From: Dissulfurispira thermophila
GTDB lineage: Bacteria > Nitrospirota > Thermodesulfovibrionia > Thermodesulfovibrionales > Dissulfurispiraceae
Direction: 5' to 3'
Assembly (NCBI RefSeq): GCF_014701235.1
Contig: NZ_AP022873.1
Location: forward strand, 558,001 to 622,000
Length of the DNA stretch: 64,000 nucleotides
This document shows positions 51,714 through 60,888 of the stretch, piece after piece (within the stretch, counting starts at the first letter, position 1; every line of letters starts with the position of its first letter). The position numbers and the translations under genes were made by a program. The notes under the pieces were generated by a model. The model was given only the letters and a program-made list of their open reading frames with translations. It was not told the origin of the DNA and searched no databases.

Positions 51714-52914
51714 CCTTTCTAATAGCCATATAGGGATCTATACGACTTGCAGAATAGGCTGGCAATAGGGCAGATACAAAACCTGTTAATAGAGATAAAA
51801 GAATTATCCCCACTATCAACTCCATGAGGACTTCAGTAGAAGGAAACAGATAGGGAAGTTTCATGCTCTGTAATAATATGCCCTTGAAGGATCTGAGGAT
51901 AAAGGAACCTGCTGCAAGACCTATAATCCCGCCTGTCAGAGAGATCGCCATGGCCTCTGATAGGATCAACCTCAGGATATGCCATCTCTTTGCACCTATA
52001 GAGCGGAGGAGACCGAATTCCCTGAGTCTCTCGTTCACGATCATCGAGAAGGCAAAACCCATCATCAAAAGTGCAAGAATCCACAGGATAGCGCTTATGA
52101 TAATAACCCCTTTCACTAATCCCCTTAATTGTTTTCTCACTGTACTGATGACCTCATCAGAGGCCAGTGCCTTAACACCTGATACATCGTGTTCGATCCT
52201 TATGGAGACCCTATCAGGTGTATAACCCTCCTCAACCTGAACAAGGACTGCAGAAATCTTACTACTGTCGATATTTAAGGGCTGCATCGATTTCGTCTTT
52301 GAGGCCTCGGCCATCTTATAGGCAGCATCCATCGTCATAAAAACAGATTGATCAAAGAACTTCATCCCTGTTGGCTCCATCGTCCCAGCTACCCTGAAGG
52401 ATGTCCCGAAGAAGGGGATGGAATCACCAGCGACAATAGGGACTTCCCTGCCTGTTATAATCTCATCATCGGAAAGACCCTTTTTCAAAGTCTTTTCAAG
52501 CCATGGTGTAACAGTAAAATCTGTCCCTGGATCAAAGGCAATGAGGAAAACATCGACATTATAGCAACAAGTGAAAGAAGAAGGCTTAATAAAGAGCTGG
52601 GGCGATGCCTTATTTACACCCTCAACAGCCCTTACCTTTTCAATGGTATCAGCGCTCATATAAAAACTGGTAGGCTCTCCAGCAAGAAGGGCACTTTTTG
52701 CCTGTTGCTCATTACCTTCAGGAACGACAAGTATATCAGCACCGAGTCTGTAGGTGCCTATCTTTAAGGCATTCTGCATACTCGTTATGAAAAGGGTTGC
52801 AGCAAACAGAGTGGCCGTCACTACAGCAACGGCCAAGACAAGGAGGGTGCTCCTCACGACCTTTCTCTTCACATTCCTGAGGGCAAAAAGGTATATATTA
52901 AGACCTCTGGTCAT
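51706..52914 (-). CDS. FtsX/MacB-type ABC transporter permease
   Basis: A 402-residue permease has an N-terminal helix (about 18-45), a large periplasmic domain (about 50-260, VVPEGNEQQAKSALLAGEPT), three C-terminal helices with the FtsX motif LREFGLLRSIGAKRWHILRL, and terminal YSASRIDPYMAIRKGE. No ABC ATPase is in the window, so its partner is missing or distant. Codon use is richer in G+C-ending codons than in flanking genes. Confidence 0.85.
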   Translation of the reverse strand: MTRGLNIYLFALRNVKRKVVRSTLLVLAVAVVTATLFAATLFITSMQNALKIGTYRLGADILVVPEGNEQQAKSALLAGEPTSFYMSADTIEKVRAVEGVNKASPQLFIKPSSFTCCYNVDVFLIAFDPGTDFTVTPWLEKTLKKGLSDDEIITGREVPIVAGDSIPFFGTSFRVAGTMEPTGMKFFDQSVFMTMDAAYKMAEASKTKSMQPLNIDSSKISAVLVQVEEGYTPDRVSIRIEHDVSGVKALASDEVISTVRKQLRGLVKGVIIISAILWILALLMMGFAFSMIVNERLREFGLLRSIGAKRWHILRLILSEAMAISLTGGIIGLAAGSFILRSFKGILLQSMKLPYLFPSTEVLMELIVGIILLSLLTGFVSALLPAYSASRIDPYMAIRKGE

Positions 52915-52938
52915 CGATTATCTCCAGTAGTAGATGAA

Positions 52939-52960
52939 AGCGGGGGTATCGACCCCCGCT
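52939..52960 (-). terminator. Strong hairpin between beta-propeller gene and permease
   Basis: AGCGGGGGT (52939-52947) and ACCCCCGCT (52952-52960) form a perfect 9-bp stem with a four-base loop, followed by TTTC in the direction of transcription. It may attenuate readthrough from the beta-propeller gene into the permease. Confidence 0.6.
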
Positions 52961-52974
52961 ATTGCTGTCTTTAT

Positions 52975-54018
52975 TTATTTCTTCCAGTCCACCACAATGC
53001 CGCAGAGCAGTGGGGATCCCTGGTCTATGCGCACCTCTATTCCGTATTTACTATGGCAGCCATAACAGGCTGAGACCTTTTCAGTAATCTGCTTTGACTT
53101 CAGGTCCATAACAGCAAGGACGCTATCATTCTTATATGTCCTTGCAGCGAGGAGGACGCTCTTTCCATCAGGAGTAAACTCAAAATCATGGGGTCTTACA
53201 TCGTCAGGAAGGATTATGTGGTCAACGACCTTGTCAGTCTTCGTATCAATGACAACTATCTACGATTTATGGGTTCCTGGCTTCAATCCAGGATCGAACT
53301 CATTGGGTGCCGAGATCCAGAGGTGTCTCATGTCTGGAGCCATCTTTATCTGATGAATGAAGGTCATCTCAGGGTCTTTTATCTCTTTTATGGTCTTTTT
53401 TGTCTTCCAGTCGATAACATATACTATCCCCTGTGGCATATCAGAGACATAGGCTTTATCGAGGCCCTTTGTCCAGGCAATGCCGCACACAGCCTTTCCA
53501 ATAGGGAATTTATCGACTACCTTTAGTCCCTTTGGATCCCAGACATAGACATGACCATCTGCCATATCCTCAAGATAGATATTGCCGTCAGGTCCTACTA
53601 CTGCATCACAGAATTTCTTACCAACAGACATGGGCTTTGATTTCTCGCCTGTCTTCAGGTCATAGGTAACAACATTGCCATTCAGGAGACCAACAACCAG
53701 TTTCTTTCCGCCTCCTACAAGGGCGCTTCCATGGGTTCCACCAGACTTTTTTACCTTCTCAAACTCCATCCCTGCTATAACACCCTCCATCTCGGAGCCT
53801 GCCTCAGTAATAACGATCCTGCCCTTTTCAATGTCAGTAGGAGATTCCATCTTTGAGAGGTCTATTACAGCAAGGTGTCCACCATGGCCGGCTATGTAGG
53901 CTATGCCTTTAAAGGTTGTTTTTTTTGCTGCCTCAACTACCTTCCTATTGGAAACAGTCAGCACAGCAACAGCAGCAATTACTGCCACTGCAATAAAAAA
54001 CCATACTCTTTTCTTCAT
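52975..54018 (-). pseudogene. YVTN-type beta-propeller protein with C-terminal haem motif, interrupted by an in-frame TAG
   Basis: From ATG 54018 (RBS GGGGAGG) a signal-anchored beta-propeller runs 252 residues to a TAG at 53260-53262. The same frame then continues for 94 codons to TAA at 52975, with propeller-like sequence (IVVIDTKTDKVVDHIILPDD, FEFTPDGKSVLLAARTY) and a terminal ACYGCHSKYG, a haem-c attachment motif. A single nonsense change in a full 346-residue gene is the simplest reading; a base error or readthrough are alternatives. It heads the operon beta-propeller, permease, TPR. Confidence 0.75.
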
Positions 54019-54593
54019 CTTTCCTCCCCGTATTTAATTTTTTTTCTAATCAAAAACCGCACAACTCAACAATCCATCCTCTCATATATCACCTCCCTTC
54101 CTTCGGAGTTCCTTTTTAGTTTATTTTGTAAAAATACAATGTCTCATTGAGATTGTCAACTTGAATTTCAAAATTTAGGAAATCTGATAATATCCTGTCA
54201 ATCCTTTGTTATAGTGAGAAGGTCGGTCTTTTTACCTTTCATAAGGGAGAGGGCGGCGGAAATAGATATGGCTGTACCAGCAATAAAACTCGCGGCAGTT
54301 ATTATAATCCTCTGAAAGATGATAAGTTCCGTGGAGAGAGACCTTAGTAGGTTAAAGTCCTTTAACCCAAAAAATGCAGTTGAATTAGGCATGCCTGTAA
54401 AACTAAGCCAGTCAAGGCATTCTGGATTTGCTCATTATCAGAATTAATATTTATGCTGTTTTTGGTATTATCACCTCAGAGGTAGTAATGGGATTCACTA
54501 TTATTTGATACTGACTTCTGTCTTATGATTTACATCATAGCACCGACTTACCAATTAGTTGTATCCTGATAATAAAATCACAAAAATGGAGGT
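54019..54593. other. 575-bp mostly non-coding stretch with a weak minus-strand ORF
   Basis: The stretch separates the cassette from the Fe-S gene. A 64-codon minus-strand frame (54198-54392) encodes one hydrophobic helix (IIITAASFIAGTAISISAAL) after FGLKDFNLLRSLSTELIIF. It has no RBS and no family I recognise, and could be the tail of a decayed membrane protein. Otherwise only promoter-like AT-rich sequence is seen. Confidence 0.35.
54524..54539. promoter_or_regulatory. FNR/CRP-family binding site
   Basis: TATGAT-TTAC-ATCATA is a perfect inverted repeat with the FNR-type core TGAT-N4-ATCA. It lies 61 bases before the start of the Fe-S protein gene, a normal activator position. Anaerobic or redox control is inferred. 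Confidence 0.6.
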
Positions 54594-54599
54594 ATGGAT

Positions 54600-55037
54600 A
54601 TGATTAACGAATGTCCATCATGTTCAACGATTGGGGTTGTACAGGATACATCAGGAACTGATTATAAGCTCTCACATTGGCCTATACAGATTAAGCTTAT
54701 AGGGACTGTTGCACCTTTTTTAAACAATGCAGATTTACTTGTTGCTGCTGATTGCACTGCATTTGCGGGTAGTGATGTTTACAGAAACTGTATGAAGGAC
54801 AAAAAAGTCCTTATAGGCTGTCCTAAGCTGGATGACGCAATGTTTTATGTCGAGAAGTTTACAGAAATATTTTCTAATATCCCTATTCAGAAAGTTACAT
54901 GTCTGAGGATGGAGGTTCCATGCTGCGGTGGAATGACAGCGATTTTGAAAGAGGCAATAAATAGGTCTGGTAAGAATATACCCCTAACTGAAATGATTGT
55001 CGGCGTAAAAGGTAACCTATTAAAACAAGGTGAATAA
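54600..55037 (+). CDS. Cysteine-rich Fe-S oxidoreductase-type protein
   Basis: A protein of 145 residues from ATG 54600, chosen because GGAGG lies 7 bases upstream; the ATG at 54594 is too close. It begins INECPSCSTIG and continues with LSHWPIQIKLIGTVAPFLNN, LLVAADCTAFAG, GCPKLDD and MEVPCCGGM. This is the layout of the conserved proteins usually annotated as 4Fe-4S ferredoxin-like, but lacking the ferredoxin domain. About nine cysteines could bind a cluster. It is controlled by the FNR-type site. Confidence 0.75.
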   Translation: MINECPSCSTIGVVQDTSGTDYKLSHWPIQIKLIGTVAPFLNNADLLVAADCTAFAGSDVYRNCMKDKKVLIGCPKLDDAMFYVEKFTEIFSNIPIQKVTCLRMEVPCCGGMTAILKEAINRSGKNIPLTEMIVGVKGNLLKQGE

Positions 55038-55076
55038 GTGAAGAGGAGAGCGTCTTCGACGATTCAAATATAAATA

Positions 55077-55187
55077 GGCTGAAGGCTGAAGATAAAATCC
55101 AATCTTGAATTTTAAATCTTATTTACCCCCTAAAGCCTAAAGCCTATTTACAGCCTAAAGCCTAATTTGCGGGTAGTGATGTTTAAA
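55077..55187. repeat. Thirteen-unit heptad array plus a 21-bp copy of upstream coding sequence
   Basis: From 55077 to 55167 thirteen 7-mers follow in one register, drifting from AGGCTGA through CTTGAAT and TTTAAAT to AAAGCCT and GCCTAAA. Directly after it, 21 bases (about 55167-55187) repeat exactly an internal piece of the preceding gene (about 54763-54783, coding FAGSDV). Confidence 0.75.
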
Positions 55188-55193
55188 GACAGG

Positions 55194-56837
55194 TTAAGGT
55201 TGATGGTTACGGACTGTGGTTATTTTGATCAATGCCTTTATGACTTCAGGGTCATAATTGTTTGTTTCTTTTGCAATGGTTGATAGTGCCTGAAATGGTG
55301 TCATATGCGGCCTGTAAGGTCTATTTGTTGTAAGCAGATCATATGCGTCTGCAATGGCTGTTATCTTCCCAAAAAGTGGGATCTTGTCTCTTGTTATCTT
55401 TAATGGATAACCGTTGCCAGAGAGTTTTTCGTGATGGCATAATATGGCTGGATAAGACTCTTCGGGTATAGCTTTATGCATTTGCACTATCTTTAAGCCT
55501 TCTCTCACATGTGTTTTGAATATCTCAAATTCTCTCATGCTTAATCTCCCTTGTTTGTTTACTATGTCTTCGCTTATGGCGGTGTGTCCTATATCGTGCA
55601 AAAGTGCACCTATTGATAGTTTTTCGAGGGAGTCTTTGTCAAGACCTAATATAATGCCTATACCTATGCTTAATACAGCTACATTAATGGAATGGATATG
55701 TGTATAAAAATCACCGCTATTTAAAGAAAAAAGATTATAAATGGCTTCACTGTCTTTTAAGATGCTGCTCACAAGTTCAGTTGCAATAGAAATTACTTTA
55801 AGCATTTTATCGTTATTTTTAGGTTGCTCAAATACTTCATACATTAGTATTTTTGCACTTTCTTTGAAAAACAGAAGCGGATGAGGACAGAAATCAGAAG
55901 ACAGAGGATTAGGCTGAATGCCTGACGCTTGACGCTTGATGCACGATACTTGATGCATTATCTTACTATGGTATTTGTTGATGTCTGATTTTCTTATCAG
56001 GATATATCTGGTATTGAGTTTTTCTTCATCGACTGTGACTATTTTTTCAGGAGATGCCTCTATGAGAGGCTCATATATAAAGTCATTTACCATGTAAAGG
56101 CTAAAATCTATGTCTTTTATTTTTATCAAGACATTTCTGTCAACAAGATGATAGTTCTTTTTATTGAATGAATATTCTTTGAATGAGTAGTAATCATCTC
56201 TGTCAAAGACCTTTTGTTTTACTTTATTTTTGTCTATATAGTCATTGAATGCAGATAGTTCATCTGCTCTTATGTATATTCGTGATATACCATTGTCCTC
56301 AAAAAATTCTTGAGCGATACTGTCACACGGTAGTCCCTCCGGGAATAGATATTTCATGCCTTCTTTGTCTCGTATGAATATCTCAAATGGAAATGATGTG
56401 CCGTTAATAAGTCTGCTGACAGGTATATCAAAAAATTTTGTGTCAAAATTGAGCTGGCTTTTCTTTAATACTTCTCTTTCCCATTGAAAGACAAAGTTTG
56501 CTATCTTTTCTCTTATCCTATCACTTATGTTTATAAATTTGAGGAATGTCTGGTAATTATTATTTTTTGTCTTCTCTATTCTAAGCACTTCACCATAAAC
56601 CCAGAGGGTTATTTTTACAGGTATAGGAAGGGTCATTATGATTTCTAAGATATCGCCTTTGCTGTATTGCTTCAAGGATTTGAAGTTCATGCCACCGGCA
56701 CTTATGTTGACAATGAAGGGTTTTAGATCGCTGAATTCCTCTACCCTTGCAGCAACATGGTCTTTGAGGTGTGGAGGGACTGTATTTACCTTCATTGGTA
56801 TAATAGTATCTATCCTGAAATATTGTCTTTTAAACAT
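55194..56837 (-). CDS. PilZ-HD-GYP c-di-GMP phosphodiesterase
   Basis: A 547-residue protein. The N-terminal PilZ-like domain has FKRQYFRIDT and NISAGGMNF, matching the c-di-GMP-binding RxxxR/(D/N)xSxxG pattern. A middle region of unknown fold follows. The C-terminal HD-GYP domain (about 365-540) has HSINVAVLSIG, LLHDIGH, CHHEKLSGNGYP and ADAYDLLT. It would hydrolyse c-di-GMP under the control of its own PilZ domain. It is third gene of a kinase/regulator/HD-GYP operon. A heptad array fills residues 293-318. Confidence 0.88.
   Translation of the reverse strand: MFKRQYFRIDTIIPMKVNTVPPHLKDHVAARVEEFSDLKPFIVNISAGGMNFKSLKQYSKGDILEIIMTLPIPVKITLWVYGEVLRIEKTKNNNYQTFLKFINISDRIREKIANFVFQWEREVLKKSQLNFDTKFFDIPVSRLINGTSFPFEIFIRDKEGMKYLFPEGLPCDSIAQEFFEDNGISRIYIRADELSAFNDYIDKNKVKQKVFDRDDYYSFKEYSFNKKNYHLVDRNVLIKIKDIDFSLYMVNDFIYEPLIEASPEKIVTVDEEKLNTRYILIRKSDINKYHSKIMHQVSCIKRQASGIQPNPLSSDFCPHPLLFFKESAKILMYEVFEQPKNNDKMLKVISIATELVSSILKDSEAIYNLFSLNSGDFYTHIHSINVAVLSIGIGIILGLDKDSLEKLSIGALLHDIGHTAISEDIVNKQGRLSMREFEIFKTHVREGLKIVQMHKAIPEESYPAILCHHEKLSGNGYPLKITRDKIPLFGKITAIADAYDLLTTNRPYRPHMTPFQALSTIAKETNNYDPEVIKALIKITTVRNHQP
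55884..55960. repeat. Eleven-unit in-frame heptad array in the HD-GYP gene
   Basis: The register holds for 77 bases. Units pass from AGGACAG and AAGACAG through GGCTGAA to CGCTTGA (twice), TGCACGA, TACTTGA. It joins three unit families seen separately elsewhere, inside an open reading frame. Confidence 0.85.
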
Positions 56838-56839
56838 GA

Positions 56840-58225
56840 CTACACAGATTGCTGACTACTACTATTTTCCAGCCCGTATTTTTTCAGTTTTCTCCATAAT
56901 GATACACGGTCTATCCCGAGTATCTGTGCTGCAATGGTCTTATTACCACCCACTTCATTTAGCACCCACTTAATGTAAGCCATTTCCTGATCTTCGAGAG
57001 ATGGGATCTTGCCATCCTTTTTTCTAAATGTTCTTATGTTCAATTCTCGAAGGTCTTCGGGTAAATGGGCTATCTCTATAACATTTCCTGTGCAAAGAGC
57101 TACTCCTCTTTCTATTATATTTTCAAGTTCCCTTACATTTCCGGGGAAGTCATAATTCATCAGTAGGGCAATTACATCCCGGGATATGTCAGTGACATCT
57201 TTTTTCATAATGGCTGTATATTTTTTCAGGAAGTAATGGCTCAAAAGCGGTATGTCGTCTTTTCTTTCTGAAAGAGGTGGGATATAAAGTGATACAACAT
57301 TAAGCCTGAAATAAAGGTCTTGCCTGAATTGTCCGTTCTTTATAGCATCCTGAATATCTCTGTTTGTTGCAGCTATGAATCTTACATTTACCTTTATTGG
57401 CTTTGTTGCTCCGAGTCTCAGCACTTCCCTTTCCTGAATAACCCTCAATAACTTAACTTGCATGGATGGAGGCATCTCTGTTATCTCATCTAAAAACAGT
57501 GTCCCTTCAGATGCCATTTCTATTAGACCATTTTTAATTGTTGTTGCACCTGTAAATGCACCTTTTTCATGACCGAATAATTCATTACTCAGAAGTTCTT
57601 CTGTAAATGCACCACAATTAATGGCAAAAAAAGGTCTTTCTGAGCGATTGCTGTTGAAATGTATATATCTGGCAAGTAATTCTTTGCCTGTACCACTCTC
57701 TCCGCTTATCAGCACATTACAGTCTGTTGGGGCAATTTGTCTTGCTGTATCAAGAAGCCTTTGCATATTTGCATCCTGTGTAATTATCTTTACCTTTCCT
57801 TGATATTTTTCTATCTGTTCACGCAGATGGGCATTTTCTTTTTTAAGCCTTACTTTTTCGATAGCCTCTTTTACAACTTTCCTCACTTCATCGAGTTTGA
57901 AAGACTTGGCAATATAATAAAATGCCCCATGCTTCATTGCATCTACTGCTGACTGAAGTGTTGCATAGCCTGTTATCATTATTACCTCTGTATCAGGATA
58001 AAGCTCATGGCATCGCTTTAATATTTGCATGCCATCAACCTTTTCCATCCTCAAATCTGTAAGCACAACATCGAATGTTTGTTCATCTAATAATTTCAAG
58101 GCATTCTGTCCGCTCTGTGTTCCAACTACCTCATAGCCCTCCTTTTTCATGACATGTTCGAGGTTTTTAAGGGCAATCTTTTCATCATCTACTATTAGTA
58201 TCTTCGCATGATTTAGCATCGTCAT
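56840..58225 (-). CDS. Sigma-54-dependent NtrC-family response regulator
   Basis: A 461-residue activator. Receiver domain with D57 ([13 protein letters not shown]), AAA+ domain with [18 protein letters not shown] and FIAATNRD, and a Fis-type HTH ([21 protein letters not shown]). It overlaps the kinase stop by one base. The likely targets are the TTGC-N5-GCAA repeats upstream of the kinase and of the divergent TauE/Usp operon. Confidence 0.9.
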   Translation of the reverse strand: MTMLNHAKILIVDDEKIALKNLEHVMKKEGYEVVGTQSGQNALKLLDEQTFDVVLTDLRMEKVDGMQILKRCHELYPDTEVIMITGYATLQSAVDAMKHGAFYYIAKSFKLDEVRKVVKEAIEKVRLKKENAHLREQIEKYQGKVKIITQDANMQRLLDTARQIAPTDCNVLISGESGTGKELLARYIHFNSNRSERPFFAINCGAFTEELLSNELFGHEKGAFTGATTIKNGLIEMASEGTLFLDEITEMPPSMQVKLLRVIQEREVLRLGATKPIKVNVRFIAATNRDIQDAIKNGQFRQDLYFRLNVVSLYIPPLSERKDDIPLLSHYFLKKYTAIMKKDVTDISRDVIALLMNYDFPGNVRELENIIERGVALCTGNVIEIAHLPEDLRELNIRTFRKKDGKIPSLEDQEMAYIKWVLNEVGGNKTIAAQILGIDRVSLWRKLKKYGLENSSSQQSV

Positions 58226-59709
58226 TACTCCTTTATCGGTAATCTTATCAAAAATTTTGTCCCTTTTCCTACCTTGCTGTCCACGGCGATGCAGCCGTCG
58301 TGCTCTTCTATGATTTCGTGGACAATGAATAAACCGAGTCCAGAGCCTTTCCCAACATCCTTTGTAGTAAAAAAGGGATCGAATATCTTGGGTAATAATT
58401 CATTTGGTATCCCGGCCCCTGTGTCTTTTATCTCGATGTCAACTGTATCTTCTTCAAGGGTACACTTGCCGCGGTATTTGAGGTAGTTGTATATCTCTGT
58501 TTCAGCCTTTATCTTATCAATTGCCCTTTGTTTCTGTGCTTTGATAGATATAGTGCCATCATCGGTGATGGATTCTATAGCATTTTTTATCAGATTCAGG
58601 AATGCTTGCTGTATTCTCTGTTTATCAGCAATTACATAAATATCATCAGATATATCTATATTTATACTCACTCTTGTCGGGACCTGTCCCTTTACAAATC
58701 TAATGGTTTCTTCCAATAGGATTTTTAGAGGAATCCTTTCTTTTTTGAACTTCTTATCGCGTGAAAATTCCAGCAATGAGCGGACTATATTTCGCGCCCT
58801 GTCTGTTTGCTCTTCTATCTGCGCTAAGAGTTCTTTTTTGTGTTCTATATCATTTTCATTGATCTCTTCTTTTAATATCTCTGTTGAAGTCGAGATATTT
58901 GATAATGGATTATTGAGTTCATGAGCAACACCTGAAAGCAGTGTCCCGAGGGATTTGAGTTTTTCAGATTGCACAAGATGTCTCTGCCTTAATTCCAATT
59001 CTCTGAGCATTTTGTTAAATGCATTGGTCAGTGAAACGATTTCTCGGTCTTTTGACCTTATCTGCAGACTTTCAAATTTACCATCAGCAATTATCTCCAT
59101 GCTGTTTTCGAGTTGCTTGAGCGGTCTTACAACCATTTTTGAAAGCACCTGACCAATAGCTATACCCAAAAGCGACAGGGACATAATTGACAGGATGAGA
59201 ATGCTTTGAGAATTATACAGCATTATCTGGAGATGTCTTCTTTCTGTCTTTGATATGTCTTCTGCTATCATTGTTATTTCTTTGCCTATTTTTCTTATCT
59301 TACCCTCTAATAGAGTTCTCTGAATGCTATGTATCTTGCTTGTGTCAGCATATTTTTTCATTGATTCTTTATATATTTTGAGATTATCTTTGAGTGATGA
59401 TATTTGCTCCACACTTGCAATTGTCTTAAAACCCTCGATGTTTTTTTCGAGTATTTCCTGAGCCTTTTTCGTAAATTCAATGGTTTCGTAATAATCCTGA
59501 TTTTGATTGTATAGAAAGTAATTTTTTTCGAATCTCCTGAATTCAAGTGTTGTGTCGAAAAACTCTGATATGGCCTCACCAAAAATTATCTTTTTCTCTA
59601 TGGACCTGAGCTCTATCAGTGTAAATACAGACAACCCTATGATTATGGCGAGTATTGAGTAGTAACCAAATGTAATCTTTTGCCTTATGCTTGCCTGATA
59701 TTTGAACAT
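58225..59709 (-). CDS. Sensor histidine kinase with HBM-like periplasmic domain
   Basis: A 494-residue kinase. Transmembrane segments at about 14-34 and 165-190 enclose an all-helical sensor with FRRFEKNYFLYNQNQ, resembling the HBM/four-helix-bundle ligand sensors. HAMP, HisKA (H263 in GVAHELNNPLSN) and HATPase_c (DTGAGIPNELL, GSGLGL) follow. The truncated kinase at 62847 has the same sensor motif. No RBS; TGT-TAGAAT ends 5 bases before the ATG, so it is probably leaderless. Confidence 0.87.
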   Translation of the reverse strand: MFKYQASIRQKITFGYYSILAIIIGLSVFTLIELRSIEKKIIFGEAISEFFDTTLEFRRFEKNYFLYNQNQDYYETIEFTKKAQEILEKNIEGFKTIASVEQISSLKDNLKIYKESMKKYADTSKIHSIQRTLLEGKIRKIGKEITMIAEDISKTERRHLQIMLYNSQSILILSIMSLSLLGIAIGQVLSKMVVRPLKQLENSMEIIADGKFESLQIRSKDREIVSLTNAFNKMLRELELRQRHLVQSEKLKSLGTLLSGVAHELNNPLSNISTSTEILKEEINENDIEHKKELLAQIEEQTDRARNIVRSLLEFSRDKKFKKERIPLKILLEETIRFVKGQVPTRVSINIDISDDIYVIADKQRIQQAFLNLIKNAIESITDDGTISIKAQKQRAIDKIKAETEIYNYLKYRGKCTLEEDTVDIEIKDTGAGIPNELLPKIFDPFFTTKDVGKGSGLGLFIVHEIIEEHDGCIAVDSKVGKGTKFLIRLPIKE

Positions 59710-59731
59710 GTTTTATTCTAACAACCTTATA

Positions 59732-59869
59732 TTGCAAAAAGCAACAATGTAAAAAAAGGTTAAGGTTAAGGTTGAGGTTAAGGTTGAGGAAAAAGCAGAG
59801 GTGAAGCGGTGAAAAAAGGTTGCAATATGCAACGAAAGACTGATTTTAATAAAAATCTTGCAACACAAG
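59732..59869. promoter_or_regulatory. TTGC-N5-GCAA operator repeats in the divergent region
   Basis: Two exact TTGC-N5-GCAA palindromes lie at 59732-59744 and 59820-59832 (the latter extended to GTTGCAATATGCAAC). A related CTTG-N5-CAAG is at 59857-59869. They lie between the kinase/NtrC operon and the TauE/Usp operon. A tract of hexads (GGTTAA, GGTTGA; about 59757-59790) separates them. They are candidate binding sites for the NtrC-type regulator. Confidence 0.5.
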
Positions 59870-59910
59870 AAAGTCCAATTAAAACAAATTGTTATAGTGA
59901 GTATTTTTAT

Positions 59911-59928
59911 TTGGCATGAAAGATGATA
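59911..59928 (+). promoter_or_regulatory. Possible sigma-54 promoter of the TauE/Usp operon
   Basis: TTGGCAT with GG at 59913-59914 is identical to the pilA -24 element. Ten bases on, the expected GC is GA, so the -12 element is imperfect. Position (about 50 bases before the first gene) and the nearby NtrC-type sites support it. Confidence 0.35.
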
Positions 59929-59965
59929 TATGAAAGGTAAAATCAACAGAGAGGAGGAGTGAAAG

Positions 59966-60133
59966 GTGAAGGGTTTAATGGAAAAGCTGGAGACAATATT
60001 CTCAGCCGTAACATTTGCTGAAGTAGGAGAGTATGAGACCGCAAGGCAGATGCTGAATGAAGCAGCAGAGGCTGAAAAGCCCAGTGTCAAATCTCAGGGC
60101 ATTCAGGTGCCGGCAACTGTAACTGAGTCATAG
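59966..60133 (+). CDS. Small protein, paralogue of the next gene's N-terminus
   Basis: A 55-codon gene with GTG start, 8 bases after AGGAGG. The segment SAVTFAEVGEYETARQML resembles SAISFAEEGEFNTAKEML at the start of the following gene, so the two share a helical module. It ends VKSQGIQVPATVTES. I know no function. Its place at the head of a permease/stress-protein operon suggests a regulatory or assembly partner. Confidence 0.6.
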   Translation: MKGLMEKLETIFSAVTFAEVGEYETARQMLNEAAEAEKPSVKSQGIQVPATVTES

Positions 60134-60141
60134 GACAGGTT

Positions 60142-60612
60142 ATGGCAAAGATAAGCAAGAAGATCGAAGACTTGATGTCAGCAATCTCATTTGCTGAAGA
60201 AGGTGAATTTAATACTGCAAAGGAGATGCTAAAAGAACAAAGAAGGGTGTTGCTGGCTGTGAAGAAAAAACAGATGGATAAGAGGACATTCAGATATGCC
60301 ATAAATGCCTGTAAAAGGATTGGTGCACATCTGGATATTCTCTATATCTCGCCTGATGAAGACATGGACCCAGTCCTCAAGGAATGCTTACTGGAGATAG
60401 ACAACGAGGGCATCAACTACAGATTGATGCGCAAGAGCGGATGCATAAAACAAGAAATAATAGAATACACAAATTCAAAAAAGGAGGTTATTTTTGCTAT
60501 TACAGAATCATTGAAAAACCTTGATGTTGACTGCAAAGCAAAAGGCAAGAGGCTTTCTGATGCATGGCAGAATCTCAAATGTCCTCTTGTTGTGGTTGAA
60601 GATGGAATCTGA
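60142..60612 (+). CDS. Usp-fold-like protein with N-terminal FAEEGE module
   Basis: A 156-residue protein. Residues 1-40 carry the helical module shared with the upstream small protein. Residues about 50-155 look like a degenerate universal-stress-protein fold (FRYAINACKRIGAHLDILYI, then LKCPLVVVEDG) without the ATP-binding G-rich loop. It starts 8 bases after its neighbour. A role with the membrane proteins and Usp encoded downstream is inferred. Confidence 0.6.
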   Translation: MAKISKKIEDLMSAISFAEEGEFNTAKEMLKEQRRVLLAVKKKQMDKRTFRYAINACKRIGAHLDILYISPDEDMDPVLKECLLEIDNEGINYRLMRKSGCIKQEIIEYTNSKKEVIFAITESLKNLDVDCKAKGKRLSDAWQNLKCPLVVVEDGI

Positions 60613-60635
60613 AGAAAAATAAAGGAGGAAAGATA

Positions 60636-60887
60636 ATGGGAAGTAATTATGGGAAGAAAAAGCCGATAGGGAGGATGATAATTATGGGGATTATCTCTAT
60701 AGCTCTTTACACAGCACTGTTGACGAATCAAGCTATTATTAACAATTATGTTGGAAGGGGAGGGATTTATGCGTTTCTACCAATAGTTATGGCATTTATC
60801 TTTTCCTTTGTACATGGAAATTTTACAGGTGATTTTTGGGCAGTTATAGGTGTAGAGGCTGCCAGGAAAAAGAAGGAGGTTAAATAA
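60636..60887 (+). CDS. Small two-helix membrane protein
   Basis: 83 residues with hydrophobic segments at about 14-33 (MIIMGIISIALYTALLTNQA) and 44-62 (IYAFLPIVMAFIFSFVHG). RBS AAGGAGG. It ends one base before the TauE-like permease, and small proteins of this type commonly precede such permeases, suggesting a subunit or assembly factor. Confidence 0.7.
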   Translation: MGSNYGKKKPIGRMIIMGIISIALYTALLTNQAIINNYVGRGGIYAFLPIVMAFIFSFVHGNFTGDFWAVIGVEAARKKKEVK

Positions 60888-60888
60888 G

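Noticed and set aside
53260-53262. Pyrrolysine insertion at the in-frame TAG
   Set aside because: No pyl genes or methylamine methyltransferases are in the window, and beta-propellers are not known Pyl proteins.
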